A DNA stretch of 64,000 nucleotides. Origin: Caldilineaceae bacterium. GTDB taxonomy: Bacteria; Chloroflexota; Anaerolineae; Caldilineales; Caldilineaceae. A model generated the notes under the pieces. The model searched no databases. It was given only the letters and a program-made list of their open reading frames with translations, and had not been told where the DNA came from. The position numbers and the translations under genes were made by a program. The DNA lies in assembly GCA_022827195.1 (NCBI GenBank), contig JAJDTL010000041.1:62001-126000 (forward strand), read 5' to 3'. Shown piece after piece: positions 34,312-43,309 of this stretch. The stretch's first letter is position 1. The number at the start of each line of letters is the position of its first letter.

Positions 34312-35457
34312 ATGGACGGTTCCAGAATCAGGTCGATCGAGTGGGGTACGCTTGTGGGCCGGCGTCCGCGGACCGCCGGCTGTAACTCGCGCATCGCCAT
34401 CCACGGGCAGGAGGTCCAGGTTCAACTCGCAAGAGTCACCACGGATGACGGGTCATCCGGTTTTGGTCCCTGTCGCCCCTTCTCCGAGGCGGAGGCTTTC
34501 CCGTTTCTCGGGATGTGCCTGGGGGATTTGATCGACCGCAAGCGCGGAGCCGCCGACAGGACCGGCAAGCTCGAGTTCCCGTTGTGGGACCTGTTGGGCC
34601 AGCGCGAAGGCCGGCCGGTCTACCGGTTGCTGGCGGAAGTTGCTGGCAAGACGGTCCCCGAGTCGCTGCGAGTGCGCTGCTATGACACTTCGCTCTACAT
34701 CGACGACCTGCATCTGGCGACGGACGGGGCTGGCGCGGCGCTGATCGCCGCGGAAGCGTCTTACGGCTATGAGCACGGCCACCGTTCGTTCAAGATCAAA
34801 GTGGGTCGCGGCGCACGGCACATGCCGTTGGTCGAAGGCAATCGTCGCGACGTGGCGGTAATCCGGGCGGTGCGCGAGGCGGTCGGTGCAGAGGCTACAA
34901 TTCTGATCGATGCCAATAACGGATACAATCTCAACATCGCTAAGCAGATTCTGAGCGAGACCGCTGATTGCAATGTTTTCTGGCTGGAGGAAGCTTTCCA
35001 CGAGGACGGCGCGCTGTACGAGGATCTTCACGCCTGGATCGAGCGCGAAGGGCTGGGCGTCAACATTGCCGACGGCGAGGGTCTGGCCTCGCCCATGTTG
35101 CTGGACTATGCCCGCGACGGCTTCGTCGATATCATACAGTACGACATTTTCAGCCACGGCATGACGAACTGGCTGGAGACCGGCGCGCTGCTGGACGGCT
35201 GGAACGTGCGGACCGCGCCGCATCACTATGGGCGCCACGTGGGCAACTACGTTTCGGGCCACCTGGCGGCAGCGGTCGACGGCTTCCTGTTCGTCGAATG
35301 GGACGAGGTGACGACGCCGGGGCTGGACAGGTCAGCGTACCGGGTCGAGGAGGGGCAGGTGCTGGTTCCGGACGCGCCAGGATTTGGGTTGAAGCTGGAC
35401 GAAGAGCTTTTTCAACAGGCCGTCACGGCGAACGGTTTTGTCGTCGAAGCCAGTTAG
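34312..35457 (+). CDS. enolase-superfamily (mandelate racemase-like) protein
   Basis: This 381-residue protein starts at ATG 34312, with GGGGAGG 7 bp upstream. Catalytic positions are KIK (K161, K163), D200, E226 or E227, E256, D278 and H304 or H305, so the subgroup machinery is present. The N-terminal capping domain is shorter and more divergent than in the protein at 30438, and similarity between the two is low. It is expected to dehydrate or racemise a carboxylated sugar. It follows the epimerase and precedes glyQS. Confidence 0.85.
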   Translation: MDGSRIRSIEWGTLVGRRPRTAGCNSRIAIHGQEVQVQLARVTTDDGSSGFGPCRPFSEAEAFPFLGMCLGDLIDRKRGAADRTGKLEFPLWDLLGQREGRPVYRLLAEVAGKTVPESLRVRCYDTSLYIDDLHLATDGAGAALIAAEASYGYEHGHRSFKIKVGRGARHMPLVEGNRRDVAVIRAVREAVGAEATILIDANNGYNLNIAKQILSETADCNVFWLEEAFHEDGALYEDLHAWIEREGLGVNIADGEGLASPMLLDYARDGFVDIIQYDIFSHGMTNWLETGALLDGWNVRTAPHHYGRHVGNYVSGHLAAAVDGFLFVEWDEVTTPGLDRSAYRVEEGQVLVPDAPGFGLKLDEELFQQAVTANGFVVEAS

Positions 35458-35518
35458 CGGTCACCGCAACAACCTTTCGGCAGGCAGACGGCGGCTGACG
35501 GGAAAAACGGGACGAACA

Positions 35519-38500
35519 ATGAGTGAAGCGCCTTCGATGCAGGAAACGATCCGCAGGTTGAACGATTTCTGGGCTGCGCGCGGCTGTCTGATCTGGCAGC
35601 CCCACAGCGAAAAGCTGGGCGCGGGTACGATGAACCCGGCGACGGTGCTGCGCGTGCTCGGACCGGAGCCGTGGAACGTCGCCTACGTGGAGCCTTCCTT
35701 CCGAGCTGATGATGGCCGCTACGCCGAGAACCCGAACCGGATGCAGATGCACACCCAGTACCAGGTCATCCTCAAGCCCGACCCGGGCAATCCGCAGGAG
35801 CTCTACCTGAGCAGCCTGGAGGCGATCGGTCTGGAGCGGGCGCGGCACGACATACGCTTTGTGGAGGACAATTGGGAGTCGCCGGCGCTGGGCGCGTGGG
35901 GTCTCGGCTGGGAGGTCTGGCTGGACGGGCAGGAGATCACGCAGTTCACCTATTTTCAGCAGGCGGGCGGGGTCAGCCTGGACCCAGTGAGCGTGGAGAT
36001 TACCTACGGGCTTGAGCGGATCGTCATGTACCTGCAACGGCGCAGCGAGGTCTGGTCGATAGATTTCGACGGCGTGCACACATACGGAGATATCTACCGC
36101 CGGCAGGAAATCGAGCACTGCATCTACAACTTTGAACTGGCAGATGTCGAGCGGCAGAGGGCGATGTGCGACCTCTACAGCGCCGAGGCCGAGGCCTGCA
36201 TCGAACGGGGACTCGTAGCCCCGGCACATGACTACGTGTTGCGCCAGAGTCAGGCCTTTAACATCCTGGACACGCGCGGCGCGATCGGCGTGACCGAGCG
36301 GGCAAAGTTCTTCGCGGCCATGCGGAGCCAGGCGCGCCGAATTTCAGAGCTGTACCTGGAGCAGAGGCAGCGCGAGGAGTATCCGTGGCTGGCGAACGGC
36401 GAGGCGCCCATACGGCGTGCGGAAGAGCAGGCGAAGAAGGCGGTTCAAGCCTCCGCCCCGGCCAGCGGGCCGCAGTCTCTGCTGATCGAATTGGGCAGCG
36501 AGGAGCTGCCTCCCGCCGACGTCCAGACAGGCATTGCGCAGATGGAGTTGCGGCTGCGCGAGCTGCTGACGGAGGCAAGGCTTACCCACGGGGGCCTCTC
36601 GGTTACCGGTACGCCCCGCCGGCTTGTGGCGTACGTGCAGGCGCTGGCACCTCGTCAGCAGGAAGAGATCCTCGAACGCCGCGGCCCGCCGGCCGAACGC
36701 GCTTTTGACAGCGACGGCCAGCCGACCAAGGCGGCGATAGGCTTCGCGCGCGGGCAAGGTGTGCAGCCATCGGAGCTGGAGGTGCGCGACAACTATGTGT
36801 ACGCGGTGAGCAGGCTGGAGGGCGAGCCGACCGCGTCAGTGCTTCCCCAACTCATAAAGGAACTGCTTGACGGTGTGCAGTGGGGCAGGACGATGCGGTG
36901 GAATGGCAGCAATAAGAGTTATCCGAGACCGTTGCGCTGGATCGTCGCGCTCTACGGCGCGGAGGTCGTGCCAGTGTCGTGGGCGCAGGTGAGGAGCGGG
37001 CGGGTCAGTCGCGGTGCACGCTTTCGCGACGCGCGCGCCGGCCTGGCGACGGGCGAGTTCACCTCGTTCTCGATTGCGGATGCCGACAGCTATTTTGAGA
37101 CCGTGGCGGCGCAGGGGATCCTCCTGGACCGGGAGGCGCGCCGCGAGCGGATCGGGGCAGCCGTGAGAGAGGAGGTCGCACGTGCCGGGGGATTCCATGA
37201 CTCGACTGCGGAGGGCGACCTGCTGGACGAAGTAACTGACCTGGTGGAGGCGCCGCAGGCCATTCTCGGCACGTTTGAGTCGCGCTTCCTGAGCCTACCG
37301 CAGCCGATCCTGACGGCGGTGATGAAGAAGCATCAGAGGTACTTTCCGGTCCTGGCGCAGGGGGAGGACGGTATGAGCGACGGCTCGCTTCTGCCCTTCT
37401 TTGTCACCATCGCCAACGCCGATGAGCTAGCCAACCCGGACGTCGTACGGGAGGGGAACGAGGGAGTTATTCGTGCCCGGTACGCTGACGCCGAGTTCTT
37501 TTTTCGACAGGATACAGGCAGACCGCTAGACAGCTTTACGTCGCGTCTTGGCACGCTCACCTTTCACACCAAACTCGGCTCGATGTTGGAGAAAGTGGCG
37601 CGACTGGAGGTGCTGGCGCCCCAGGTCGCCGGCCTTCTGGGCAGCGAAGAGGATGTCGTCGAAACGGCGCGCGAGGCCGCCCCGCTGTGCAAGTCGGACC
37701 TGGTGACGTCGATGGTTGTGGAGATGACAAGTTTGCAAGGCGTGATGGGGGAGATCTACGCGCGCAGGGGCGGTGTGCAGCCGGCGGTGGCGCAGGCGAT
37801 CCGGGAGCACTATCTGCCCCGCTTTGACGGTGACGCCATCCCTGAGAGCGATGCGGGTCTTGTCTTGAGCCTGGCGGACAAGCTGGACAGCCTGGTTGGG
37901 CTGTTCGGCGCAGGCGTAACGCCGAGCGGCAGCGCGGACCCTTTTGGCCTGCGCCGCGCCGCGCTGGGGATCGTGAACGCATTGACCCTGGGCAAGCGGA
38001 GATTCGATCTGACGGTGGCCCTGGAATTGGCGGCCGCGCGCTATGACGGCCTGCTGTCTGACACAGCCGTATCCGGCGCAATCGGGTTCATCGTCCGGCG
38101 GCTGGACGGGCGGCTGCGCGAGAGCGGCTACGCGCCCGATGTTGTGGACGCAGTGCTGGCTGCGCGGGGGGACGATCCCTTCGCGGCCGTAGTGGCAGTG
38201 CAACATCTCGCGGCGGCGGTCGCTTCACCAGGGTGGGAGGAGTCCTTCACGGCATTTTCCCGCTGCGCCCGCATCGTGCGCGGCATTGACCGCGAGCTGC
38301 CCCTGAATCCTTCTGCTTATCAGGTTGACGAGGAGCGCGCTTTGCACAGAGTCTACACAGGCGCGGCCGCAGAACTGGACAGTGCGGACGACGCCTCTGA
38401 AGCATTGGGGCCGGTTCTGGCCGCCATTGCTCCGCCGATCAACCGTTTCTTTGACGCGGTGTTGGTGAACGCCGAGCAGGAGGACGTGCGCTTGGCGCGA

Positions 38501-38572
38501 CAAGCGCTCGTGCAGCGAATCGCCCGCTTGTCGACCCGGGTGGCCGATCTCAGCCTTCTGCAGGGATTCTGA
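35519..38572 (+). CDS. glyQS: glycyl-tRNA synthetase, fused alpha and beta chains
   Basis: This 1017-residue protein joins the two chains of bacterial-type glycyl-tRNA synthetase. Residues about 1-290 are the class II catalytic alpha part (LGPEPWNVAYVEPS, QELYLSSLEAIG, 'DIRFVEDNWESPALGAWGLGWEVW' region, ITYGLERIVMYL). After a linker rich in Ala/Gln (about 300-335) comes the beta part from LLIELGSEELPPADV on, with the B-domain, HD-like region (MKKHQRYFPV) and C-terminal anticodon-binding helices. ATG 35519 is chosen because the alpha-chain homology starts just after; upstream codons lack a ribosome site. Fusion is known in some phyla and fits Chloroflexota. Essential for protein synthesis. Confidence 0.95.
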   Translation: MSEAPSMQETIRRLNDFWAARGCLIWQPHSEKLGAGTMNPATVLRVLGPEPWNVAYVEPSFRADDGRYAENPNRMQMHTQYQVILKPDPGNPQELYLSSLEAIGLERARHDIRFVEDNWESPALGAWGLGWEVWLDGQEITQFTYFQQAGGVSLDPVSVEITYGLERIVMYLQRRSEVWSIDFDGVHTYGDIYRRQEIEHCIYNFELADVERQRAMCDLYSAEAEACIERGLVAPAHDYVLRQSQAFNILDTRGAIGVTERAKFFAAMRSQARRISELYLEQRQREEYPWLANGEAPIRRAEEQAKKAVQASAPASGPQSLLIELGSEELPPADVQTGIAQMELRLRELLTEARLTHGGLSVTGTPRRLVAYVQALAPRQQEEILERRGPPAERAFDSDGQPTKAAIGFARGQGVQPSELEVRDNYVYAVSRLEGEPTASVLPQLIKELLDGVQWGRTMRWNGSNKSYPRPLRWIVALYGAEVVPVSWAQVRSGRVSRGARFRDARAGLATGEFTSFSIADADSYFETVAAQGILLDREARRERIGAAVREEVARAGGFHDSTAEGDLLDEVTDLVEAPQAILGTFESRFLSLPQPILTAVMKKHQRYFPVLAQGEDGMSDGSLLPFFVTIANADELANPDVVREGNEGVIRARYADAEFFFRQDTGRPLDSFTSRLGTLTFHTKLGSMLEKVARLEVLAPQVAGLLGSEEDVVETAREAAPLCKSDLVTSMVVEMTSLQGVMGEIYARRGGVQPAVAQAIREHYLPRFDGDAIPESDAGLVLSLADKLDSLVGLFGAGVTPSGSADPFGLRRAALGIVNALTLGKRRFDLTVALELAAARYDGLLSDTAVSGAIGFIVRRLDGRLRESGYAPDVVDAVLAARGDDPFAAVVAVQHLAAAVASPGWEESFTAFSRCARIVRGIDRELPLNPSAYQVDEERALHRVYTGAAAELDSADDASEALGPVLAAIAPPINRFFDAVLVNAEQEDVRLARQALVQRIARLSTRVADLSLLQGF

Positions 38573-38719
38573 TCGCCTGTGTTCCGAACAGAGGGATGAT
38601 GATATAGTATGGTGGAACTGGCGCAGGACTGGCAACTGCAAACGCGACAACCAAGAACCATATCAGCCTGAGCGCATCGCACGCGGCGCGATTCAGTGCA
38701 GATTAGTGCAGGAGGGAAA

Positions 38720-39523
38720 ATGATGGAGACGAGCTACCTGGCAGGCAAAAAAGTAGGCGAGGGGCAGATCGAGGCCTGGACAGAGGAGTTTTACCGCGAA
38801 GGCTGCCTGTTTCTGCGCAACGTGCTGCCGCCGGACTGGACGGCTGAACTGCGAGCCGACCTTGAATTTGCCTTGCGGGAGAACCCCAACGGCCTGAACA
38901 ATCAGAGTCACCGCGCGCATCTGGCCCATCGTCTCTTCGAGACCAGCGCCGCCAATCTCCGCCTGTTCGCCATGGAGCCGATGATTTCGCTTGCCGAGGC
39001 GATTATTGGGCCGGACTGCCATGTGATACACAATAACTCCTTTATCTCCCCGCCGGGCGGCGGATTGGAGGGCTGGCACCAGGACGACCGTCCGCACTAT
39101 ATCGTCACCGATGGCGAGCCGCCGGCCAACGTGCACCTGCCTGTCCTCTTTTTTACCGCTAACTACTACCTGACCGATGTGACCGAAATCGAGCACGGCG
39201 GCACGGAGACAGTACCGCGCTCGCATCTGTTTGGAGTCAGTCCGCCGCGGCAGCTTGATGGCACCGAGTGGGAAGACGGCATTCAGTACAATCTTGGGCC
39301 GGCTGGCAGCGTCGTTCTCTTCAACAATCAGGTCTGGCACCAGGGCGGTGCCAACCGCAGCCAGCGCGTCCGCTACATAACGCAGGTCACTTACGGGCGG
39401 CGCATAATCGGCCACAAGTACTATCCTTTCATGAACTACTCGATGCCTGAGCACGTCTATGACGGCGCGGATGAGAGGCTGCGGCGGGTCCTCGGCTTCT
39501 TGCCCCATGGGTCCTACGGGTAA
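38720..39523 (+). CDS. phytanoyl-CoA dioxygenase (PhyH) family protein
   Basis: This 267-residue Fe(II)/2-oxoglutarate oxygenase has the facial triad H120-x-D122 (GWHQDD) and H207 (VWHQGG), with R213/R216 placed to bind 2-oxoglutarate. ATG 38720 follows AGGAGG; a second ATG at 38723 is equivalent. PhyH relatives hydroxylate lipids, ectoine and many small molecules. The substrate is unknown. The gene stands alone between glyQS and an SDR. Confidence 0.9.
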   Translation: MMETSYLAGKKVGEGQIEAWTEEFYREGCLFLRNVLPPDWTAELRADLEFALRENPNGLNNQSHRAHLAHRLFETSAANLRLFAMEPMISLAEAIIGPDCHVIHNNSFISPPGGGLEGWHQDDRPHYIVTDGEPPANVHLPVLFFTANYYLTDVTEIEHGGTETVPRSHLFGVSPPRQLDGTEWEDGIQYNLGPAGSVVLFNNQVWHQGGANRSQRVRYITQVTYGRRIIGHKYYPFMNYSMPEHVYDGADERLRRVLGFLPHGSYG

Positions 39524-39589
39524 CTAGGGGCTGGCGGCGAAGGGCCGGCGAATTCTCCATCGATTGGACGGAGCTATCAGAGAGCGAAA

Positions 39590-40366
39590 TTGAGGGGAAT
39601 CGCAGGCAAGCGGGTATTCATTACCGCGGGCGCGGGAGGCATCGGGCGCGCTATCGCCGACGGCTTCCTGCAGGCCGGCGCACGCGTGCACGTTTGCGAC
39701 GTGGATGAAGCGGCACTAGCTGAAATGACTGGCGCGTGCGATGGGCTGTCCGTCTCGCGCGCCGACGTGGCCGAGTGGGAGGAGCTTCGAGCGGCGTTTG
39801 GCGAGGCGGCCATGGCGCTGGGCGGGCTTGACGTTCTGGTGAACAATGCCGGCATTCCCGGCCCGACCGCAAGCGCCGAGGAGATCTTGCCGACGGACTG
39901 GCAACGCACGATCGATGTGAATCTGAATGGGGCGTTTTACGGTGCCCGCCTCGCAATTCCCCTCTTGAAAGCGAGCGGCGGCGGGTCCATCGTCAATATT
40001 TCCTCTACGGCCGGACAGCATGGCTACCCACTGAGAACACCATATGCCGCCTCCAAGTGGGGGCTGATCGGCCTGACCAAGACGCTGGCAATGGAGCTGG
40101 GGTCGTACGGGATTCGGGTGAATGCGATCTGTCCGGGTGCGGTCGATGGCGCGCGCATAGAAGGCGTCATCGAAGCCAAGGCGGCGGCGCGCGGCGTAAG
40201 CGCGAGTGAGATCCGTGCAGCCTATCTCGGCAAGAGCTCGCTGGGTACGCTCATTGACGCCGATGACGTCGCTGAGACGGTCCTCTTTCTCTGTTCCGCG
40301 GGTGGCGCACGCATCTCCGGCCAGGCGCTGGCGGTGGACGGCCATACAGAGACGCTGCGCATGTGA
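39590..40366 (+). CDS. short-chain dehydrogenase/reductase
   Basis: This 258-residue classical SDR begins with an apparent TTG codon at 39590; the homology starts within five residues (KRVFITAGAGGIGRAIADG). It carries NNAG (LVNNAGIPG), the catalytic Ser in NISSTAG and Y-A-A-S-K. The C-terminus has the usual SGQALAVDGHTETL end. It probably oxidises a secondary alcohol with NAD(P). It may share a transcript with the PhyH gene. Confidence 0.88.
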   Translation: MRGIAGKRVFITAGAGGIGRAIADGFLQAGARVHVCDVDEAALAEMTGACDGLSVSRADVAEWEELRAAFGEAAMALGGLDVLVNNAGIPGPTASAEEILPTDWQRTIDVNLNGAFYGARLAIPLLKASGGGSIVNISSTAGQHGYPLRTPYAASKWGLIGLTKTLAMELGSYGIRVNAICPGAVDGARIEGVIEAKAAARGVSASEIRAAYLGKSSLGTLIDADDVAETVLFLCSAGGARISGQALAVDGHTETLRM

Positions 40367-40478
40367 GTGGGGCCAGAGTCCACAGTGCCGCGGCCTTGCA
40401 TACAGACAGTTCCAAACATCCCTTTTTGGCAGGCGCCGCGAGGTCCTTCCAAGTGGCGCCGCGCCACCGGCCACAGGA

Positions 40479-40507
40479 TTGCTCTACGGTCAGGGCTGTG
40501 TTACATT
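40479..40507 (+). promoter_or_regulatory. promoter for rex
   Basis: TTGCTC (40479-40484) and TACATT (40502-40507) are 17 bp apart and end directly at the Rex-like operator. Both boxes are imperfect. The resulting leader to the rex start would be about 120 nt. Confidence 0.45.
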
Positions 40508-40525
40508 TAGTGAATTATTTCGCAA
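40508..40525. promoter_or_regulatory. Rex-type operator upstream of rex
   Basis: The sequence TAGTGAATTATTTCGCAA matches the Rex box TTGTGAA-N4-TTCACAA with one change in each half. It lies immediately downstream of the -10 box, about 110 bp ahead of rex. This fits autoregulation by the NADH/NAD+ ratio. Confidence 0.7.
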
Positions 40526-40635
40526 CCGGCAACTGGTTGCGCGGGCAAAGACGACGTCCGCGTTGCGCCAGTGTCGGCCTCGTGTGTTTCGTCCGCAGCG
40601 CGGCATAACGATGCGTATGCGGAGACTGCCCGGTC

Positions 40636-41304
40636 ATGTTGAGAGAAGGCGGCTACGCGGTGGCGAGCGACGCAAGAGTGCAGGAAAAGGCTTCAATACC
40701 CGATATTGTGATCGGCCGGCTGCCTGTCTACCTGCGGACACTACGCTTGTTGGCGGACGATGGCCGGGAGGTAACCTCCAGCCAGGAGTTGGGCGAGCAC
40801 CTGGGCATCAGCTCCGCGCAGATTCGCAAAGACCTGAGCCACTTCGGTGAGTTTGGCAAGCAGGGCACAGGATACAATATCGATTTCTTGTGCCAGCAGT
40901 TGCAGAAGATCCTGAACGTTGACCGCATCTGGCCTGTGATTTTGGTGGGGGCGGGATCGCTGGGCACGGCGATCGCAAACTACCAGGAATTCGAATCGAG
41001 CGGCTTTCGCATTGTCGCGGTGATGGACGAAGACCCGCAGAAGATCGGGAAGCCCATTGGCCAGGGTTTGCAGATCGGGGATTTCGCCGACCTCGGCAGG
41101 AGTGTCGCCGATTCTGGGGCACAGATAGCGGTGATGGCCGTTCCCGCGCATGCGGCCCAGCGGGTGGCCAACGAGCTGGTCGAAGCCGGGCTGAACAGCA
41201 TTCTCTGTTACGCCCCAATTACCTTGTCGGCCCCGTCGCATGTGCGGGTTGAGTACATCGACCCGGTTGTACATTTCCAGCACATGACCTACTACCTGAG
41301 ATGA
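40636..41304 (+). CDS. rex: redox-sensing transcriptional repressor Rex
   Basis: This 222-residue protein has an N-terminal winged helix (about 15-85; 'IPDIVIGRLPVYLRTL', 'SSAQIRKDLSHFGEFGKQGTGY') and a Rossmann domain with GAGSLGTAIANY near residue 100 that binds NADH. Length is slightly above the usual 205-215 because of about 10 extra N-terminal residues. It represses fermentative and respiratory genes when NAD+ is high. A Rex box lies in its own leader. It converges with rsmG, with a 32-bp gap. Confidence 0.96.
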   Translation: MLREGGYAVASDARVQEKASIPDIVIGRLPVYLRTLRLLADDGREVTSSQELGEHLGISSAQIRKDLSHFGEFGKQGTGYNIDFLCQQLQKILNVDRIWPVILVGAGSLGTAIANYQEFESSGFRIVAVMDEDPQKIGKPIGQGLQIGDFADLGRSVADSGAQIAVMAVPAHAAQRVANELVEAGLNSILCYAPITLSAPSHVRVEYIDPVVHFQHMTYYLR

Positions 41305-41336
41305 TCGATCCAGCGCGATGCGGGCAGGACACTGCG

Positions 41337-42068
41337 TCAAAGTGGACACTTACGCGGCAGTCCCTGCTGCCTTGGGTAGAGTCTGGGCGTCCTGCGGAGC
41401 TTGCGGAGGAGTAGAATCCGCCTTTCCTCGTCCAGGTCCGGTACTTCAACCGGCGCGAAGCGGACTGTATCACCTCCCAGCAGCTCGATCGCATTGCGCG
41501 CCTCGATGAATTCTTCTGACGCGTTCGGACCCTTATACACAACCGCCAATCCCTCCCGTCGGGCGAACGGCAGAAGGTACTCGGCCAGGGTGTTCAGCCG
41601 CGCTACTGCTCTGGCGGCAACCAGATCGAACTGGCCGCGATAGTGCGGCAGATGGCCCAACTCCTCGGCTCTGCCCTGGACGAGCCGAACGTTCTGCAGG
41701 CCCAATGCGTCGACAACTTCGCCGAGAAAGCGGATCTTCTTGGACGTGCCGTCAACTAGAGTGAGTTTCAGGCTGGGCCAGGCGATCTTCAGCGGCAGTC
41801 CTGGGAAGCCGGCGCCGGTACCTATGTCGACGCAGGACAGCGGCTGACGCGGGGGCAGAGGCGCCCCGATCTCCTCTGCGATGAGTGGAAGGCCGACCAG
41901 GCAGTCGAGGAAATGCTTTGTTTGGACGCCCTCAATGTCGGCGATAGCGGTCAGATTCATCTTTTCGTTCCACTCGGCAAGCAGGGCGGCGTAGGCCCTG
42001 AACTGGTCGATCTGATTGCGAGCGAGTGGTATGCGCAGGGCGTCTGCCCCGGCGATCAATGTCTGCAT
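41337..42068 (-). CDS. rsmG: 16S rRNA m7G527 methyltransferase RsmG
   Basis: This 243-residue SAM-dependent methyltransferase methylates N7 of G527 in 16S rRNA. It shows YAALLAEWNEKMNLTAI (about 27-43), the SAM-binding CVDIGTGAGFPGLPL and the conserved ARAVARLNTL segment. Its start is only 26 bp from the start of the divergent Nudix gene, so the two promoters must lie within the neighbouring genes or overlap. Confidence 0.95.
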   Translation of the reverse strand: MQTLIAGADALRIPLARNQIDQFRAYAALLAEWNEKMNLTAIADIEGVQTKHFLDCLVGLPLIAEEIGAPLPPRQPLSCVDIGTGAGFPGLPLKIAWPSLKLTLVDGTSKKIRFLGEVVDALGLQNVRLVQGRAEELGHLPHYRGQFDLVAARAVARLNTLAEYLLPFARREGLAVVYKGPNASEEFIEARNAIELLGGDTVRFAPVEVPDLDEERRILLLRKLRRTPRLYPRQQGLPRKCPL

Positions 42069-42094
42069 GAGGGCATTCTAGCACAGGAGGCGGG

Positions 42095-42559
42095 GTGGTG
42101 AAGAGAGTCCGATACGCGGCGGCTGGCGGCGTGGTCGTGCAGAGGGATGTATTGCAGGACCTTCCGGCGGCGGAGACCCATCTGCTTCTGCTGGACCGGC
42201 CCCGCCGGGCGGAGGTTCGGTTGCCCAAGGGGCATATCGATCCGGGCGAAAGCGCGGAGGAGGCTGCTCTGCGGGAAACGTGCGAAGAGTCCGGCTACTG
42301 CGACCTGGATGTTTTGGCCGACCTGGGGCGGCGAACGGTCGAATTCGAATACAAGGGCAGGCACTACGAGCGCGACGACCATTACTTTCTGATGCGTCTC
42401 CTGTCTGCGCGGCAGATTGCTCGACCGGCCAGTGACGCCAGGCAGTTCAGGGTAGTGTGGGCGCCCCTTTCAGAGGCGTGCGGACGATTGACCTTTGAGA
42501 TTGAGCAGCTCTTTGCCCAAGACGCCGTGGTTGCGCTGCGCAATTTGCCCGGTTTGTGA
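42095..42559 (+). CDS. Nudix hydrolase
   Basis: This 154-residue protein starts with GTG 42095, with AGGAGG upstream. The Nudix box G-x5-E-x7-R-E-x2-E-E-x-G is complete: GHIDPGESAEEAALRETCEE followed by SGY at about residues 47-69. It hydrolyses a nucleoside diphosphate linked to X; the substrate (for example Ap4A, NDP-sugar or oxidised nucleotides) is not predictable. It is divergent from rsmG. Confidence 0.92.
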   Translation: MVKRVRYAAAGGVVVQRDVLQDLPAAETHLLLLDRPRRAEVRLPKGHIDPGESAEEAALRETCEESGYCDLDVLADLGRRTVEFEYKGRHYERDDHYFLMRLLSARQIARPASDARQFRVVWAPLSEACGRLTFEIEQLFAQDAVVALRNLPGL

Positions 42560-42576
42560 AAGCTGGATGGAAGCAA

Positions 42577-42603
42577 AAACCGGGAAAACGGTGTTCCCGG
42601 TTT
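42577..42603. terminator. hairpin between Nudix and infA genes
   Basis: AAACCGGGAA (42577-42586) pairs with TTCCCGGTTT (42594-42603) over 10 bp with a 7-nt loop. The A-rich left flank and T-rich right end of the stem suit a terminator in either direction, mainly for the plus-strand Nudix gene ending at 42559. Confidence 0.65.
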
Positions 42604-42643
42604 GGCATCCCAACTCAAATGTCAGTTGCTGGTAGGCGCTGGC

Positions 42644-42667
42644 GGCGCTCCTGGATTCAGGAGCGCC
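42644..42667. terminator. second hairpin between Nudix and infA genes
   Basis: A 10-bp stem (42644-42653 with 42658-42667) closes on GATT. It is one of three stems in the 163-bp convergent gap. Confidence 0.45.
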
Positions 42668-42695
42668 AGCCGCGCGCCAACTGGACGCGCGCAGC

Positions 42696-42717
42696 CGGGC
42701 TGCCTCAAAGCAGCCCG
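42696..42717 (-). terminator. hairpin just after infA
   Basis: CGGGCTGC (42696-42703) pairs with GCAGCCCG (42710-42717), six bases beyond the infA stop on the minus strand. It has no T-run, so it may stabilise the 3' end or help termination with the next stems. Confidence 0.5.
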
Positions 42718-42722
42718 CACTG

Positions 42723-42938
42723 CTACTTGCGCCGATATGTAATGCGTCCTCTTGTCAGATCGTAAGGGCTCATATCGACTCTCACTTTGTCGCCGAGGAA
42801 GACACGGATGTAGTTTCTTCGCATCTTGCCGGACAAGTAGGCAAGTACAACGTGTCCGTTTTCGAGCTCCACCCGAAACTGGGCATTGGGCAGTGCCTCG
42901 ACGACTTTACCTTCCAGTGTGAGAATTTCTTCAGCCAT
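42723..42938 (-). CDS. infA: translation initiation factor IF-1
   Basis: This 71-residue OB-fold protein binds the A site of the 30S subunit during initiation. It has LEGKVVEALPNAQFRVELENG and SGKMRRNYIRVFLGDKVRV, the core of IF-1, and the terminal LTRGRITYR. The start at 42938 gives the standard length and has GGAAG upstream; the frame is open nine codons further. It is last in the run rpsA, rpsU, infA. Confidence 0.97.
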   Translation of the reverse strand: MAEEILTLEGKVVEALPNAQFRVELENGHVVLAYLSGKMRRNYIRVFLGDKVRVDMSPYDLTRGRITYRRK

Positions 42939-42989
42939 AGTCTTCCGTCGTTGGGCGGCAACCAACTTGCCTGCTGCTTGTCGGGTCTC

Positions 42990-43193
42990 TTAGCGGAAGG
43001 AACGGGCCGCGTTGCGCCGGGCCTTCCTGATGGCCTTCTGCTTGTTGATGCGGCGGACTTCGCTCTTGGACGTAAACCAGCGCTTCTGCCGCACGATGGG
43101 CAAGATGCGGGCCTCGGCAACCGACTTGCGGAAGCGACGCATCAGGCTCTCCTGGGACTCGCCGGGTCTCAGTTCAACGCTTATCGCACTCAC
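42990..43193 (-). CDS. rpsU: 30S ribosomal protein bS21
   Basis: This is a 67-residue, strongly basic S21 protein with ELRPGESQESLMRRFRKSVA near its start and the Lys/Arg-rich tail. The start codon is GTG at 43193 behind a GAAGGGG ribosome site. It follows rpsA and precedes infA on the same strand. Confidence 0.95.
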   Translation of the reverse strand: MSAISVELRPGESQESLMRRFRKSVAEARILPIVRQKRWFTSKSEVRRINKQKAIRKARRNAARSFR

Positions 43194-43230
43194 CCCCTTC
43201 AGAAGGTTTCCTTGAATCTAGCAAAGCAAG

Positions 43231-43264
43231 CCTGCCAGCCCAATTGATTCAAAAGACTGGCAGG
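43231..43264 (-). terminator. hairpin between rpsA and rpsU
   Basis: CCTGCCAG (43231-43238) and CTGGCAGG (43257-43264) form an 8-bp stem with an 18-nt loop in the 116-bp gap. It is a weak candidate for an attenuator or processing site. Confidence 0.4.
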
Positions 43265-43309
43265 TTCCGACATTATAGACGATGAATCACCTGGATTGCA
43301 AACTTTGGC

